Positions 24,312 through 36,973 of a DNA stretch of 64,000 bases are shown here, in pieces. Position numbers and translations under genes: made by a program. The stretch's first letter is position 1, and every line of letters begins with the position of its first letter. The notes under the pieces are model-generated. The model was not told the DNA's origin, did no database searches, and saw only the letters and a list, made by a program, of their open reading frames with translations. Location of the stretch: NCBI RefSeq assembly GCF_003576645.1, contig NC_044924.1:5394184-5458183 (forward strand), in the 5' to 3' direction. The DNA is from Ipomoea triloba. Lineage: Eukaryota > Streptophyta > Magnoliopsida > Solanales > Convolvulaceae.

Positions 24312-26913
24312 TTATAGACTTTTCCCTCTGCCATTGCAATAATGGATGCCATTACTAACCGAGCCATTTTGCTTCAAGTTTACGCTATTCAACCCCCATA
24401 TGCGAATAGTCCGGTCATCACTGGCAGAGGCTAGCATATGAGGGTTTACTGGGTTCCAGCTCACAGAGTTGACAGTCCCAGAGTGTCCACACAATGTCTG
24501 AACAAGTTCCCCGGAGCTTTTGTGCCATATATAAACCTAAAAAATGACAGTGTTGGTAACAATTACAATTAAAACTACAAAAGATCATAAGCAATGGAAT
24601 ATGAGGAGGTTATATACGTGCAAAATAAGGTACCTGGGAGTCCTCACTTCCACTAGCAATGAATGCTTGGTCGAGTCCACCAAAACAGGACCTTACAACA
24701 AAGCGAAGGCGCTTGTGACCTTTAAATTTGGCTACACACCTTGGATGTCCACTTATATACCAAAGATGAATTTCTTGGTTAAGCAAACTAACCAAGAGGT
24801 ACTTATTGTCCCTGGATAATACAAAAGAGGTTATGTCTTGATCCTCCTCAATTAATTCCTCGGTATTTGATTCATGTCTAAATAATGAAATCATGTTATC
24901 TTTACAAACAGAAATAATCTGCTTCCCGTCAGTTGTTATACCAATATCCGGAATCTTAATAGTCTTTTCCCCTTTCCAACTTTTCACCTCCTTCCCGTCT
25001 AGGCTCCACATGCTAATACTTTGGTCAGTAACACCGGAAAATATACTTTGGCCATCTGGAGACCATCCGCACGAAATCAGACCAACACCATCTTTTTCAT
25101 AAACATGAACACATTCCCCAGAGGCAACATCCCATTGCCTAACAACTTCCTCCAGTCCACAAGTGAGAATCTGGCTGCTATCAGGGCTCCAGGAAATATA
25201 CGAGACAGGCTTCTGGTGACCAGAAAACTGATCCTTTAGAAGGACTTGACCGTCTTCTTTGACCTAAAACAGAAAGAAATGTAAAACAAATTTACAATAC
25301 ATTACACACAAATACAACGGACAGTATGCAACATAGAATTCATAGAATGAATCGAAAAGCCTCATTGGAGTATATACATACATCCCATTTCTATATAACC
25401 ATAAGGTAATGGCAGCACAGGTTAGAGGAGGCAAAAATTCTAAATAAAAAGAGTTACTAGAAAACAATCAACAAACATGTGTGCGTCTGTGTGTGAAGAG
25501 AGAGAGAGAGAGAGAGAGCATATTTATTCTTTTGATAAGTCAACAAGGCAACAATAATACAGCAAGGGCGGTGTGAGAACCTCAAAATACCTCCCAAATG
25601 ATAACAGAACAATCAGCAGATGACGAGGCCAGGTATTTTCCATCATGGGAGAACTGCAAGAACCAGACTTCATCATTGTGCTCCTCTAAGATCTGCAAGA
25701 TTGCAAGTGAAGGGTGGGAATATTAATGCTACATACAGATTGTACTTCCAAGTGATGCAGTGCCCCCTTAAAACTACAAATAAATGAGAAATAGGAAAGA
25801 ATTGAAATCTAGAAATAGCTACAAGATTTGAAATTGACAGTATAAACTCGTCAAAATGAAATGATGGGAGGTCAAACTCTTTCAAATATACATGGATTGC
25901 AATGTATTGGCATCTAATAGAACCTTTCAAGAAAATATCTCAAGAAATCTATGAAGATTGAATTAAGTCTCAGAGAGTGGATCACATCTAAAAAAAATTA
26001 TATTTTTAATATCCTTGTATACAGTATAATGATAACAAATTTAAATATCAGCCCTGAAATAATAGTAAAATGTTATGGAGTAAATAACAATTAAATTCAT
26101 CAAAAAGCATGCTCTAACCTGTAAGGTCTGAGAAGGAATTCGATCTCTACCACACTGGTGGTCAGTGAACAGCGATATTTCACCCACCAAAGAGTTGTGA
26201 AACCTACAAGCAACTAGTTGCAAGTCAAGAGCCTGTTCCACAAGATTCACCAACCTCTTTTCAGGTATCATGACAGAAGGGGGGAGCAATTTCTGCAATT
26301 CCTCTAATAGTTCTGAACGTGATTTCATCCTTACAATTTGCTGGCCTGATATGCCAGCAAGATTCTGTTGTGAACGAGACAAGATATGGGAGGAAAGCTC
26401 GCGGACCTGATCATGGTTTACGTATAGAGGTGCTATCTCAGTCCTCAATGTCTTCAACGCACCCATGACATTGTCACCATCCAGAAGTTCAAAAAATTTC
26501 TGCTGAAATATTAAGAAAGAAGCCAACTTTATAATTGTTTTATCTACTACACCAATTTTTTGCAAACTGGCTACACTTTCATCCCATTTTCCATTGAGGA
26601 TTTGCTGCAAAAATGATTTTACAACTGAGGAGTGCAAAGGTATCCCAGACTCTTCCTGCAGACATGCCCCACTCCTCTTATACCCAAGAGAATATAATGC
26701 TTCAGATATGATTTGGACAAATTCAACTTTCTTGGCAACACGCTTTGAACCAACAACCTCGTCTGCTTGAAATGCTAGAGACTGAGCCATTGAGTTGCTC
26801 AGTGAGCAACTTGCAGGCTCAGTGGGAGATATTCCGTTCAAAAGACCTCCTGATTCTCTAGAGGCCACTTTTACACGTTTTGTAGGTCGTTCACTGTCCT
26901 CTAAACCTCCCAT
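24312..26913 (-). CDS. WDR26-like LisH-CTLH-WD40 protein, 4 coding exons, 583 aa
   Basis: Coding exons on the minus strand: 26913-26119 (265 codons), 25692-25591 (34), 25263-24634 (210), 24536-24312 (74 plus stop); all phase 0. Residues 11-16 (TKRVKV) are a possible nuclear signal. A LisH motif lies at about 61-93 ([20 protein letters not shown]), CTLH at about 94-153, then a linker, and WD40 repeats from about 266 to the end ([67 protein letters not shown]). This is the layout of WDR26, the substrate-receptor subunit of the GID/CTLH E3 ligase; the plant homologue interacts with RanBPM. Length matches the plant family (about 590). A 5'-UTR intron is likely, with the first exon near 28080-28190. 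It is convergent with psbP, 400 bp apart. Confidence 0.9.
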
Positions 26914-28536
26914 GAAATATATATCTCAGGCCATAAATAATAAAAAAAAATGGAACACAAGCAACTATCAAATAGTAACCCCAAATCCTCCAACAAACCA
27001 AAGAAACTTTCTGCCTGAAAAAATCAAATGAAAAATATATGTTAGAACAAAAAATATATATTTAAACATAAAGAAAATGAGTAATAGGATGCCAATAATA
27101 TCAAACATTCAGTGAAAAACTGAAAACAACATTTATGCTGATAAGAATCTAAAGTACACTTTGCTGCAGTCAACTTTTAAATGGCATGGGAGGGAATGGA
27201 AACACATGGTAGATCGTGGATCACAACTTCATAGAAATTCAATCACATAAGTTTTCCATTTGTTAAACTGAGATAAAAATTTATTACCAAGGGGATGCCA
27301 CCAAAAGGGAAAAGACAAGGGGATAAAAAGTAAAAAAGAGATAATATATAAAGAAAAACAGGAACTAAATTAATCTAACCAAGTGTATGTAGAAAGTGCT
27401 AGAAAGAAAAGAGAAAACTAAACTTATTATATTGCACTTCAATGTATTTATAATAATTATAATACCATATCGAATCACCCAAATACTCAAAATTGCACCA
27501 AGTCCATGGCTACTGAAGAAAATCATTAAGCACCTGAATTTCTTCACTCATTTCTCATTAAAAAGCTTTATAGTTAGTGGCATTAGCTAGAGCACCAATA
27601 CGTAGCTCATAACTATGAATTAAATCAACCCTTAGCTGATGATAATTTTCCTAAAAATTTTCATAAGTGCAGCAATTACATTCAAGACAATCTTGACTTC
27701 TCCAACTCTGCTTTAACACACAAGTCAAACTAAGGAAATGTGAATCATTCTCTCTGCCCATTCCCAGCTATGGAGACAGAGTACGCTTAAAATAGACAAC
27801 AATTGCATCTTTAAGCTCCAAAAGGCAAAAACTATAACTAATAAAGTGATTTAAAACATCTGTATTCTCTATCAAGAGATACAGCCAGATTCTAGATAAT
27901 CCTGATTACTAACATTCAATAAAATCCATTAAAAAAACATGAAGATTAAAAGTAGAAGAATTCAAAATCAACATGAACAGTAGAAATGCATGCAAAATCA
28001 AGCTCAATTCATTGACCATAAAAGCAAAACATAATCCAAACTCATAAGAAGTGAATGGATAAACCAAGAATGTACTCTACCCAGATAGCGATGAGGATTT
28101 AGGAGTGAGATCAAAGTATCTGCAGAAAGAAGGGAAACAAAAGTGAGTAAAACGAAAGGAATATAGTTAATTTTGTCGGCAAGCTTACAGTAGATTGGAC
28201 AAGGGAGTAAGCAGTGGATTGAGTCTTGGGTTTGGGGTTTACGTATTTATGTATGTAGAGAGAAATCAGTCCTTGTTAATGGCCTTTGCATTTGGATGGA
28301 ACTGGAGAGGGAGAAGGAGAATGGGTCGGGTTGGTATATCGTATATATATAGAGATGTGAATGGAGCTTTGTGTAGGCATCCCAAAGTCCTTCCCATGGC
28401 ATAATTGTATTTCGGGAACCTCTTCGATTCGACGATTATTTCTGAATTAATTTCAGTGTTTTCTGAGTGAATAGAGATAATTTCAAATCGTTAAACGGAC
28501 AAAGAAAAACTCGGATAAATTTTTTTTTTAAAAAAA
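26914..28536 (-). other. 5' UTR, 5'-UTR intron and promoter of the WDR26-like gene
   Basis: On the minus strand a leader-like exon ends ...CTATCTGG with donor GTAGAG near 28080; intron-like AT-rich DNA follows to the ATG at 26913. A further CTGCAG site near 28120 may define another leader exon boundary. Short + strand ORFs here (for example 28195-28404) have no support. No other element seen. Confidence 0.45.
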
Positions 28537-29851
28537 GGAAAATTACATATTTGGTCCCTGAGCTTTAAGCAAGTTCCGACTCAGTCCCTAAGTTATGGCC
28601 GTATCAGAGTTTAGTCCCTCAGTTATGAACGAAGTGGCGCATTTGGTCCCTAGCCGTTAAAACTAACGGAAAAATTAAAAAATAGTTAAAATTTGAAGGG
28701 TAAAATAGGAAATTCACATTTTATTATCCTTCTTATATCAAAATCACTTTTATAACATTATTTTTCACTTCTTAGCCTCTTATTTTCAATATTTTTCAAT
28801 TCTAAAAGCATTTCAATAACTTTAGTATGACTTGTTAGGAGTCTGGCTATCGTATAACAAACTTAAGACCTAGTACAAACAAAGAAACACTTGATCATTG
28901 TTTTTAAGCATTTGAAAACAGTATCCTAATAATTTTTGGTTTCCTTTACTAAGCAATAAAGGTATCAAACTAGAACTTCTGAGATACAAAATAATTTCAA
29001 ATTTTTCAAGTTGCTTTTATGAGAATTTCACCAAAAGAATAACTTGAGATTTTTATTATGTAAAAAATATTTTGTATGCAATAGTTTAGTCAATTGTCGT
29101 TTTTTGAAATATTTTGTATGCAATAGTTTAGTCAATTGTCGTTTTTTGAAGTATTTTGTATGCAATAGTTTAGTCAATTGTCGTTTTTTGAAGTTACAAA
29201 AGTTTTTTAGTTTAGTCAATTGTCGTTTTTTGAAGTTACAAAAGTTTTTAAAATTAGTCAATTGTCGTTTTTTGAAGTTACAAAAGTTTTTAAAATTTTT
29301 CAATTGTCGTTTTTTGAAGTTACAAAAGTTTTTAAAATTTTTATAATTGATTCTTAGGTTCCTCTTTCATTACTCTGGTTTTAAGAAAACAGAATTTTGT
29401 ATCTCAAAAGTTCTAGTTTGATTACCTTTGTTGGTTAGTAAAGAAAATCGAAAATTATTAGGATAGTGTTTTCAGATGCCTAAACACAATGATCAAGTGT
29501 TTCTTTGTTTGTACTAGGTTTTAAGTTTGTTATACGAGAGTCAGGCTCCTAACAAGTCATACTAAAATTATTGAAATGCTTTCAGAATTGAAAAATATTG
29601 AAAATAAGAGGCTAAGAAGTGAAAAATAATGTTATAAAAGTGATTTTGATATAAGAAGAAGAATAAAATGTGAATTTCATATTTTACCCCTCAAATTTTA
29701 ATTATTTTTTAATTTTTCCGTTAGTTTTAACGGCTAGGGACCAAATGCGCCACTTTGTTCATAACTGAGAGACTAAACTCGGATACGGCCATAACTCAGG
29801 GACTGAGTCGGAACTTGCTTAAAGCTCAGGGACCAAAGATGCAATTTTTCC
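28537..29851. mobile_element. Foldback-type element with about 460-bp inverted arms and a 42-bp tandem-repeat core
   Basis: The left arm (28537 to about 29000) and right arm (about 29380 to 29851) are reverse complements with scattered mismatches, from the ends (GGAAAATTACATATTTGGTC and its complement) through landmarks such as ACTAACGGAAAAATTAAAAA and CTTGTTAGGAGTCTGGCTAT. The centre (29067-29340) is a tandem array, described separately. There is no transposase. A short A-rich target makes the duplication ambiguous. Long arms and no coding capacity fit a foldback or non-autonomous Mutator-like element. The arm text (LOSE-type phrases GGTCCCTGAGCTTTAAG, CAGTCCCTAAGTTATGG) is of a kind widespread in plant genomes. 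Confidence 0.75.
29067..29340. repeat. 42-bp tandem repeat, about 6.5 copies, inside the foldback element
   Basis: Each unit contains AGTCAATTGTCGTTTTTTGA. Two unit types occur in blocks: three copies with TATTTTGTATGCAATAGTTT, then three and a half with TTACAAAAGTTTTTAAAA. Because 42 is a multiple of 3, one frame stays open on each strand and gives repetitive peptides (period 14 aa); these are by-products of the repeat, not genes. Confidence 0.9.
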
Positions 29852-30801
29852 AAAAGAAAATTACAATTAAGCCCCAGCTTCTTCTTTATGGGAACAAGAA
29901 AAGAAATGTTGCTTCTACAAGCCTCTTTAGGCCCAACTACTGTTTCATTGGGTCTTCTCCTGGGCTTCGTACTTTTCAGTGACAAAAAAGTCAAATTACA
30001 AAAATCATAGACCAAAAGTCAAATAGGTCACAACAAATTATTGCGTGGATCATAGATACAAAATATATTTTTTATTTATTAAAAGTGCATTATTTTTGTA
30101 CTAAATGTACATTATATTAAATAATATACTTTCAGTACTCAAATAATGTATTTTATGTACGTAAATAATGTATTTTTTAATATATTAAAAATATACTTTT
30201 TATTTATAATCCACACAATTAATTATATGAACCATGGTTCATGTAATAATGTTTGATAAGTCATTAAACTAACTGCTTTTATGTTATAAAAAGTATTACT
30301 GCTCACTGCAGACCAGTTATGCAAAACATGTACTTACTACTTAGTAACAATGGAGAAGATGACAATATCATACGCAAATCATCTTTAAAATGTGAGGACG
30401 GAAGAGTTGAAATTTTAGTAACAATGATTAATTGAAAAGATAAGCTGATGAAAGAAAAAAAAAAAAAGCAAATACAGACTTTTTTTCTTTTTTTTTTCTA
30501 AAACTAGTGAATGAAACGCACAAATCATAGCCAAGCTAAGTTCTCCATCCAAATCCTTCAATTTGGTGTTGCAATAATCCGCAGAATCCATCTATGCCAA
30601 CCTGTCCAGTATTTCAAAGTTGTGGCAAAAACTTGATCAATAGGTATGGTACAAAATGAAAGTGCAGAGTGTAATTTCATAGTTTAAATAACTATATATA
30701 CTCTTTCACTATAAAAAAAAAAAGAGACCACAATGAAATAATTCCATGAGTAGAGTAATTTTACCTCATCAGCTCCTCCCCTTCATTCATTCATCAAATC
30801 A
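29852..30801. other. Intergenic; from about 30286 homologous to the region 3' of the intact receptor gene
   Basis: 29852-30280 is AT-rich with repeated AATAATGTATTTT phrases. From 30286 on, the sequence (CTGCAGACCAGTTATG, AGTAACAATGGnGAAGATGA, TTTAAAATGTGAGGACGGAAG) matches 41183-41830 and is the 3' flank of the duplicated receptor unit. Confidence 0.6.
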
Positions 30802-33718
30802 TCATGTGCGCCCAAGCTTTCGTTGTAGCCTTGCCAAATAAATTCTCATTTTCACGTAGAACCAATCTTTGACATCATTCAAGAAATCATAATAAGCTAA
30901 TCTCCACGAGTCTTTGAGAATTAAAGTGACCACAAATCCCCAAAAGCTGAGAGAGAATCCAAGCAACATGGATATGTAAAATCCCCGATCTAGAAAATCA
31001 TCACCTTCTTGATAATCGTTGTGGTTGTTGTTGTTGGTGTTGTTGTTTTGTGGAGGAGCATCTGGCGAACATTTGGGAAGTGGGTCACCGCACAACCCAA
31101 TATTTCCGGCATAGAAAGAAGCATTGAACTTTGCAATTGAGTGCCGGTTGGAATTTTGCCCGATAAAGAGTTGTTGGACAAGTCAAGAACAGCAAGATAA
31201 TTCAAACTAGCAAGACCGATTGGAATTGCACCAAAGAGTTGATTTTTAGATAGATCAAGAACCTCTAAATTCTCCATTTGATAGATTGTCGGAAAGATTT
31301 TTCCAATCAAATGATTATTCGAAAGGTTCAAGGAAAGTAATCCATTGAGAGAAGAAAATTGCTCGGGAATATCTCCAATCAATTGATTGCTTGAAAGATC
31401 AATGCTTTTCAGGAGTTCCACTTGCTTCCTATACTTCCACTCTTTGTTTTTCCATTGAATCAATATATTGTCTAGAGAGATCCAATCAGAAATAAGTAAG
31501 GGTTTTGAAAACATCCATACGTTTTGAAGCTTTCTGGAATATTTATCTTGCATCAAATGAGTAAAATTGTTGAAGCACTGTGAAATTTTTCCAGTCAATT
31601 CATTAACGGAAAGATCCAAGATTTGGATTTGATTGAGATGACAAATAGATGAAGGTATGTCTCCATAGAACTTGTTATGCCGAAGGCTAAGAATGATCAA
31701 ATCACTCAAAGATCCCCCAATCCATGATGGAATTCTCTCCATAAATTCATTGCCACCAAGATCCATAACTAACAATGATGTGCAATTTTGCAGTGAGGAA
31801 GGCAATTCCCCAGTAAGGTGGTTGTTTCTCAAGTGCAATGATTGAAGCGAAAATATGGAGCCTAAAGACGGTGGAACCTTCCCGATGAAATGATTATTTC
31901 CCAAGTCAAGAACAAATAGACTTGTAGAGTTATTCCAACAATCAGGAATCTCGCCAGAGAGTTGATTATAAGAAAGGTCAATAACAATTGAGTTAATAGT
32001 TGAGCACAATGATGAAATTGGACCAACAAACATATTATTTGAGAGATTAATTATTAAAATCTCAGGAGAAAATAATGGTATTGAACCCGAAAAATTATTA
32101 TAGCTCAAATCAAATTCTAAGCTAGAAGAGGTGCTGAAGTTGGTGGACAAATCAGACAATCTCCCACCAATATTATTATAGGACAAGTTCATGTGCTCAA
32201 AATTCACTGCAGAGTTCCAAAACCATTCCGGTATTGTATCTGAAATATTTCCAAAAGAAATATCAAGATGAAATAGTTTAGTCTGAGTTTGCAACCATTT
32301 TGGAAATTGAAGCCCCACTTTACAGTTTGCTAATAATAGAAAAAGAATTTGAAAAGGAGGAACCCAATTATGACTCAAGTTGAAAGATAGGGCTAGATTA
32401 TAGGATAAACTCAACACTTGAAGGTTGGTAAGGTTCAAAAAATGGGCTTCACTTACAATTCCTTGCAATGAGTTTGATGAGGCATCCAATTGTTCAAGCA
32501 TTGATAGCTTCCCTATGCTTTCTGGTAGGACCCCTTGTAGTTGATTTCCCCTGAGGCTTAGTACTCTTAAGGAAGGGAATCTAGTGCCAATATTTGTTGG
32601 GAGTTCACCAATTAGTCTATTCTCATATAAGTCCATCGAAGAGATGATTCCCTTGTACCTTTAGATAACTTTTCTAAAAGCTCAACAATTGATTCCTTCA
32701 AATGATTACCACCCAAAGAAAGAATTTGTAGATGAGTTAAATTCTCAAAGGATTTGGGAGTTTCACCCGTGAATGAATTACCATCCAGATAAAAATTCTC
32801 AAGAATGGACATGTCTCCAAATGTGTCGGGAATGGGGCCCGCAAAGTTGTTGTATGACAGGTCGATGCTAGTGAATTGTTTGCTAGCATTGTGCAACAAA
32901 TGGAATATAGGAGGAGTGAGACTGTTATAGGACAAATCAACAACGGAAAAAAGTGAAGAAGAAGAAGAATTTAGCAAGAAAGGCAAAGTTCCATGGAGTT
33001 CACAACTTGGCAACCGTAATTTTTCAAGGAAAGGAGAGAGGCTTACATTGGTTGCTCGTGTATCAATGTCAATAGCATAGAGATAAAGAGATCTTAGTAA
33101 AGGTAGAAGGGAGAGCCACTCAAGATTTTTTATTTTCAAATCGGGTCCACTAATATATAAAACATGTAGATCGGTGAGATTCCCTAATCTGGGAGGAACA
33201 ATACCAAAGAAGTTGGTATACATGAGTTTCAAGACCCGCAACCCCTTAAAGGAACCAATGAAATCGGGGAAATGAATCCCTTGGAAATCAACATGACTAA
33301 TGTCCAAATATTTCAAATGTCTCAATTCAAGTAGAGATGAGCTAACTTTGTAACCTTCCAGATATGGATGAATTAGGGAGATAGAATCCTTCTGAAGTTG
33401 TGGAGTTGGGAAGCCATTATTATCATATATGGGGTCATGAATATCAAGCATTGTTACATGGTCAGTGTTGTTGTGGCAGTGAACGCCCCACCAATCGCAG
33501 CATTCTCTCTGATGAACATCTGTTCCCCAAGAAGAGAGAACGTCATAGTCATCCACAAGGCCATGCTTGAAATCCAGAAGAGCTTGTCTCTCGCTCTCAG
33601 CACACCTTATCATGTTTTTGGCTGCAACTCTTTGTGTGAAAGCAGAAGAAGACAAGCAAAGAAAAATTACAAGGTAAAGAAATGGGGGAAGTTTAGTAAA
33701 CAACATTCTCATATTCAT
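30802..33718 (-). pseudogene. LRR receptor-like protein, left copy, broken by two frameshifts
   Basis: Minus-strand reading begins MNMRMLFTKLPPFLYLVIFL at 33718 and is highly similar along its full length to the intact gene at 41834-44794. Break 1, near 32632-32640: the intact copy has CTTCAAACTTTGGACTT where this copy has CTTCGATGGACTT, a net loss of 4 bases in an LRR about one third along. Break 2, near 31127: one T is lost in the run before the CAATGCTTCTTTC segment, moving the frame just before the C-terminal acidic, transmembrane and cytoplasmic parts. Relative to the intact copy it also lacks about one LRR in the middle. The three frames cover 33718-32612, 32636-30990 and 31095-30802. 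As it stands it can encode only a truncated secreted ectodomain fragment of about 368 residues. Its promoter, with TATA-like sequence at 33808-33818, is retained. Confidence 0.88.
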
Positions 33719-33807
33719 ATGTTTTGGGTATAGTATTGTTTTGAGAGAATATATGCATGCATGAAATCTAGCTTAGCTTGCAGTGGGAGAAACAAACTAA
33801 TTAACCC

Positions 33808-33818
33808 TATTATATAAA
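33808..33818 (-). promoter_or_regulatory. TATA-like box of the broken receptor copy
   Basis: TTTATATAATA on the minus strand about 90-100 bp upstream of the ATG, same position and sequence as in the intact copy. Confidence 0.45.
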
Positions 33819-35465
33819 CCTCAGCTCAGCTCCAGTTCTAACTTCATTCTAACATAAGGACTGAGTCAATTGCACCCAAGGACGGAGCGAGTCCATTGAC
33901 TCCAAGTCAATCCATTAATAATTAAAAATAACAATTAATGTGATTGTGATGGGATCCAACTCAATATATAAAAGACAGTTCTGATCTAAGTCATGTTGAC
34001 TCACTCCAGCCATTAATGGATATGAGTTCTATACATGTACTCTCAAATTCTACTCCTTCACTCTTACTCTATGAAGTGACAATTAAGAATAAGATGTTTT
34101 TTTTTAAAGGTAAAATAAGATGTTTTCATTATGTGGGTCTCAAAAAAAATGTCTACATTCACAATTTGTGAGTGAGAGTAAAAAGTGTGAGTCCATATAA
34201 TATTTTTTAATTCAATAACATAGCGTGAACCCCAATTCATTGCCTAAGATTCTCAATCCATTGAATGGCATTTTTTTAGAATAGATATTTCTTTTACAAT
34301 GGAACTGTCATATATAATAATATCATACTCCGTATTCAACTACTAGCTCCGCAAGGACATTCGAACTAATCTCTATCTAGAATGATCAAGGTTCAAACAT
34401 TTGAAAAAAAAAATACAGTAAAATTTTAATAATTATTACAATAACTTTTCTAAAAACATTTGATATTGCGTTCGTGGATAACTATAATGTACGCACAAGA
34501 CACATGACTGCACTATTATAAATCCTAAGCGCACTGTCAATTATTTGTGGATGCATTATCAAATGTAATTACGAAAATGTCACAACATTTTTTCTTTAAT
34601 TTCTAGTCACTATAATTCTAGATGAGCAGATGAGATTGATTTGCGCATTCTTACCGGGCTACTAACTCTTATATAATCCTGAGTCTATATTATTGCTTGA
34701 ACATTTAATAGCAAATTATGAGTTGCTTGTCATTTCATACCATTGTCTTTCATATTAATTTGTCCGTAATCGATCTTTATTTCGAATTTAATTAATTTGA
34801 ACTCTGCGTTATTTTTCTCGAGCTCATTCAATAGAATTGCATTTTTATCTTTTAATTATATATTTCATTTCTATTTATGTGTTTTGGAGTGGGAAAGAAG
34901 TTACAATATATATAGAATATTCTTTTCCCTTTATAGAATTTAGAAACGTAAAAAAAATAAAAAAAATAAATCAAAGCAATTATGTGAAGTCCTTAATTAG
35001 TCACTCTTTTTTTTTAATTGATTTTTGTTAAATTGCTAAAAACAAAACTCAGAATTTTTTTTTTCTGGTTAACGTTTCTAACGGAGAAGAATATTATAAG
35101 TCACACTTGTGTGAGACAAGTTGAATCTAAGATAGTTGTTTGTTACTTATGATAGAAAACATAAAATTTATTATAGAAAATTTAATATCAATTTGAAATA
35201 AATAAACTGTTAGTTATATTTATATATGTGAAACTATGATACTATTTAGGATAAAATAATTGTTACTAATGATAAATATTAGTATAATACTTATAACTGA
35301 AATTGTGGTTATAAATATTGTAATACTTATATGTGAAATGTTATGAAATTAAAAAAATATATAATACTTATTGTAGAAAATTTAATACCAATTTGAATTA
35401 AAAATAAATCGTTACTTATGATAGATATTGCAATAGTTATATGTGAAATTACAATACTATTACAG
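33819..35465. other. Upstream flank of the broken receptor copy
   Basis: AT-rich. Blocks at 33825-33910, 34240-34300 and 34700-34930 match 44920-44990, 45030-45080 and 45940-46165 upstream of the intact copy, showing that the duplication includes several kb of promoter-side DNA. No gene. Confidence 0.6.
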
Positions 35466-35907
35466 CCCGTTTGGTTCGCTGGAAAATATTTAGAGGAAAT
35501 GGAATTCAAATTCCATGTAAAACAAATTACCAGGAAAATAGATTCTATTGTTTGGTTGGTGGAAAAAAAAGTTGCTGGGAATATGAATTTCATTGTTTGG
35601 TTGGATTTGGAATGGTAAGGAATTATGAATATAAAGACCAATATGCCCTTAACAATTAATAGTGATAATAAATTATATTATTTTGATGAGGGTAAAGTTG
35701 TCCAATTGCTCAATACTTTCTTCCCAAACTCTTTGGAAAACAAAATACCAACTCCTAGCAAAGAATTTGTTTTCCTCCACTTTTGGGAACTCAAGTTCCA
35801 ATGGAAAACATTTTCCATTCAACCAAACAATGGAAAAACACATTTTCCTTCACTTCATGAAAAATCTTTTCCATGGAAAAGATTTTCCATCCAACCAAAC
35901 ACCCCCT
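35466..35907. mobile_element. MITE-like element with CCCGTTTGGTT ends
   Basis: Left end CCCGTTTGGTTCGCTGGAAA and right end, read on the complement, GGGGGTGTTTGGTTGGATGG pair as imperfect terminal inverted repeats. Internal AATGGAAAA/TTTTCCATT phrases recur on both strands. The corresponding stretch is missing from the paralogous region right of the intact receptor (about 46310-46370). Family (hAT or PIF) not decided. Confidence 0.55.
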
Positions 35908-36087
35908 TAAGGGTAAAATTGATTGTCACTAATAATAAATAATAAATATTGTAATATTTATAACTGAAATTTTGATATATACATACTAAATTTTCTACAA
36001 TTATACCCGTCTCATAATTCATAAATAAGAATTTTTTAGACAATTTACATAAGTTTTTGTCGAATATTATATACTATAAGTATAGGT

Positions 36088-36346
36088 CCTGTTTGGTAAA
36101 TGACTGTTAGTTGAAACTGTTAGCTGATTGGGTTAGAATGTATGATTAGTTGATAACATTAGTTGATTGTAGAAATGTGTTTGGTAAATTAACTGTTAGC
36201 TGTTAGCTATTTGGTATAATTTCTTTTCTCAAAAAGTTAATTGATATAATTTCTTATCTCAAAAAGTTAATTGAAAATGTTGTTTTGAGTAGCCTTTTGA
36301 ATTTTAGTATTTTGGAGTTACAAAAAAGCTTATTAACCAAACACTT
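36088..36346. mobile_element. Second MITE-like element with CTGTTTGGTAA ends
   Basis: CCTGTTTGGTAAATGACTG at the left pairs with TTAACCAAACACTT at the right. The interior repeats GTTAGCTGTTAGCT-type phrases. It also lies in the part absent from the paralogous region. Exact ends uncertain. Confidence 0.45.
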
Positions 36347-36607
36347 ATATTAATTTTTTATCCAAATCAAACAACTAATAATGGTTAAATAAACCAAAAT
36401 TAATTGATAGGGTGATTATTACTGAACAGGATCATATTCTTTATTGCAAATTTGCAAGTTGTGGTTGCTAATAAATTATTGTACGTAGTAGTAAGACGTA
36501 CTCCTTACTTTCCACTCCTGCCCTCCAAGAGTTATAATGAGTTGACTTGACTTCAAATCCGACCAAGTCTAGCATGTTTTGATTCGTTAAAGGAACAATT
36601 TTTAAAT

Positions 36608-36973
36608 GAAAAAATGTCAAATATGTCACTGAACTTATCGCTTTTGTGCAATTGGGCCATTGAACTTAAAAAGTGTGCAATTCAATCATCAAACAAATAA
36701 AATTTGTGCAATTGGACCATTTTTACAAAAATTTTCTGGTAAAATCCAATTATATTACTAACATATATGTATTAAGAGTGACACTTTCTTCTACCATACT
36801 AGTTGGAAGTCAATATTGAAATGTTTTTAACTCAAATTAAACTAAAAAAATTTGTAAAAATGGTCCAATTGCACAAATTTTGCTTGTTTGATGGTTGAAT
36901 TGCACACTTTTTAAGTTCAATGGCCCAATTGCACAAAAGCGATAAGTTCAGTGGCATATTTGACACTTTTTCC
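36608..36973. mobile_element. Mutator-type MITE, 366 bp, with 10-bp target-site duplication
   Basis: Terminal inverted repeats of about 130 bp (AAAAATGTCAAATATGTCAC... and complement). The flanks are identical: ATTTTTAAAT at 36598-36607 and 36974-36983. The duplicated region on the right has the same flanks joined (TAAAGGAATAAATTTTAAAT near 46477-46495) without the element, which proves the insertion and its borders. Long arms and a 9-10 bp target duplication fit a Mutator-like MITE. Confidence 0.85.

Noticed and set aside
29028..29346. Repetitive ORFs on both strands (14-residue period)
   Set aside because: Forced by the 42-bp tandem repeat; no start context or homology.
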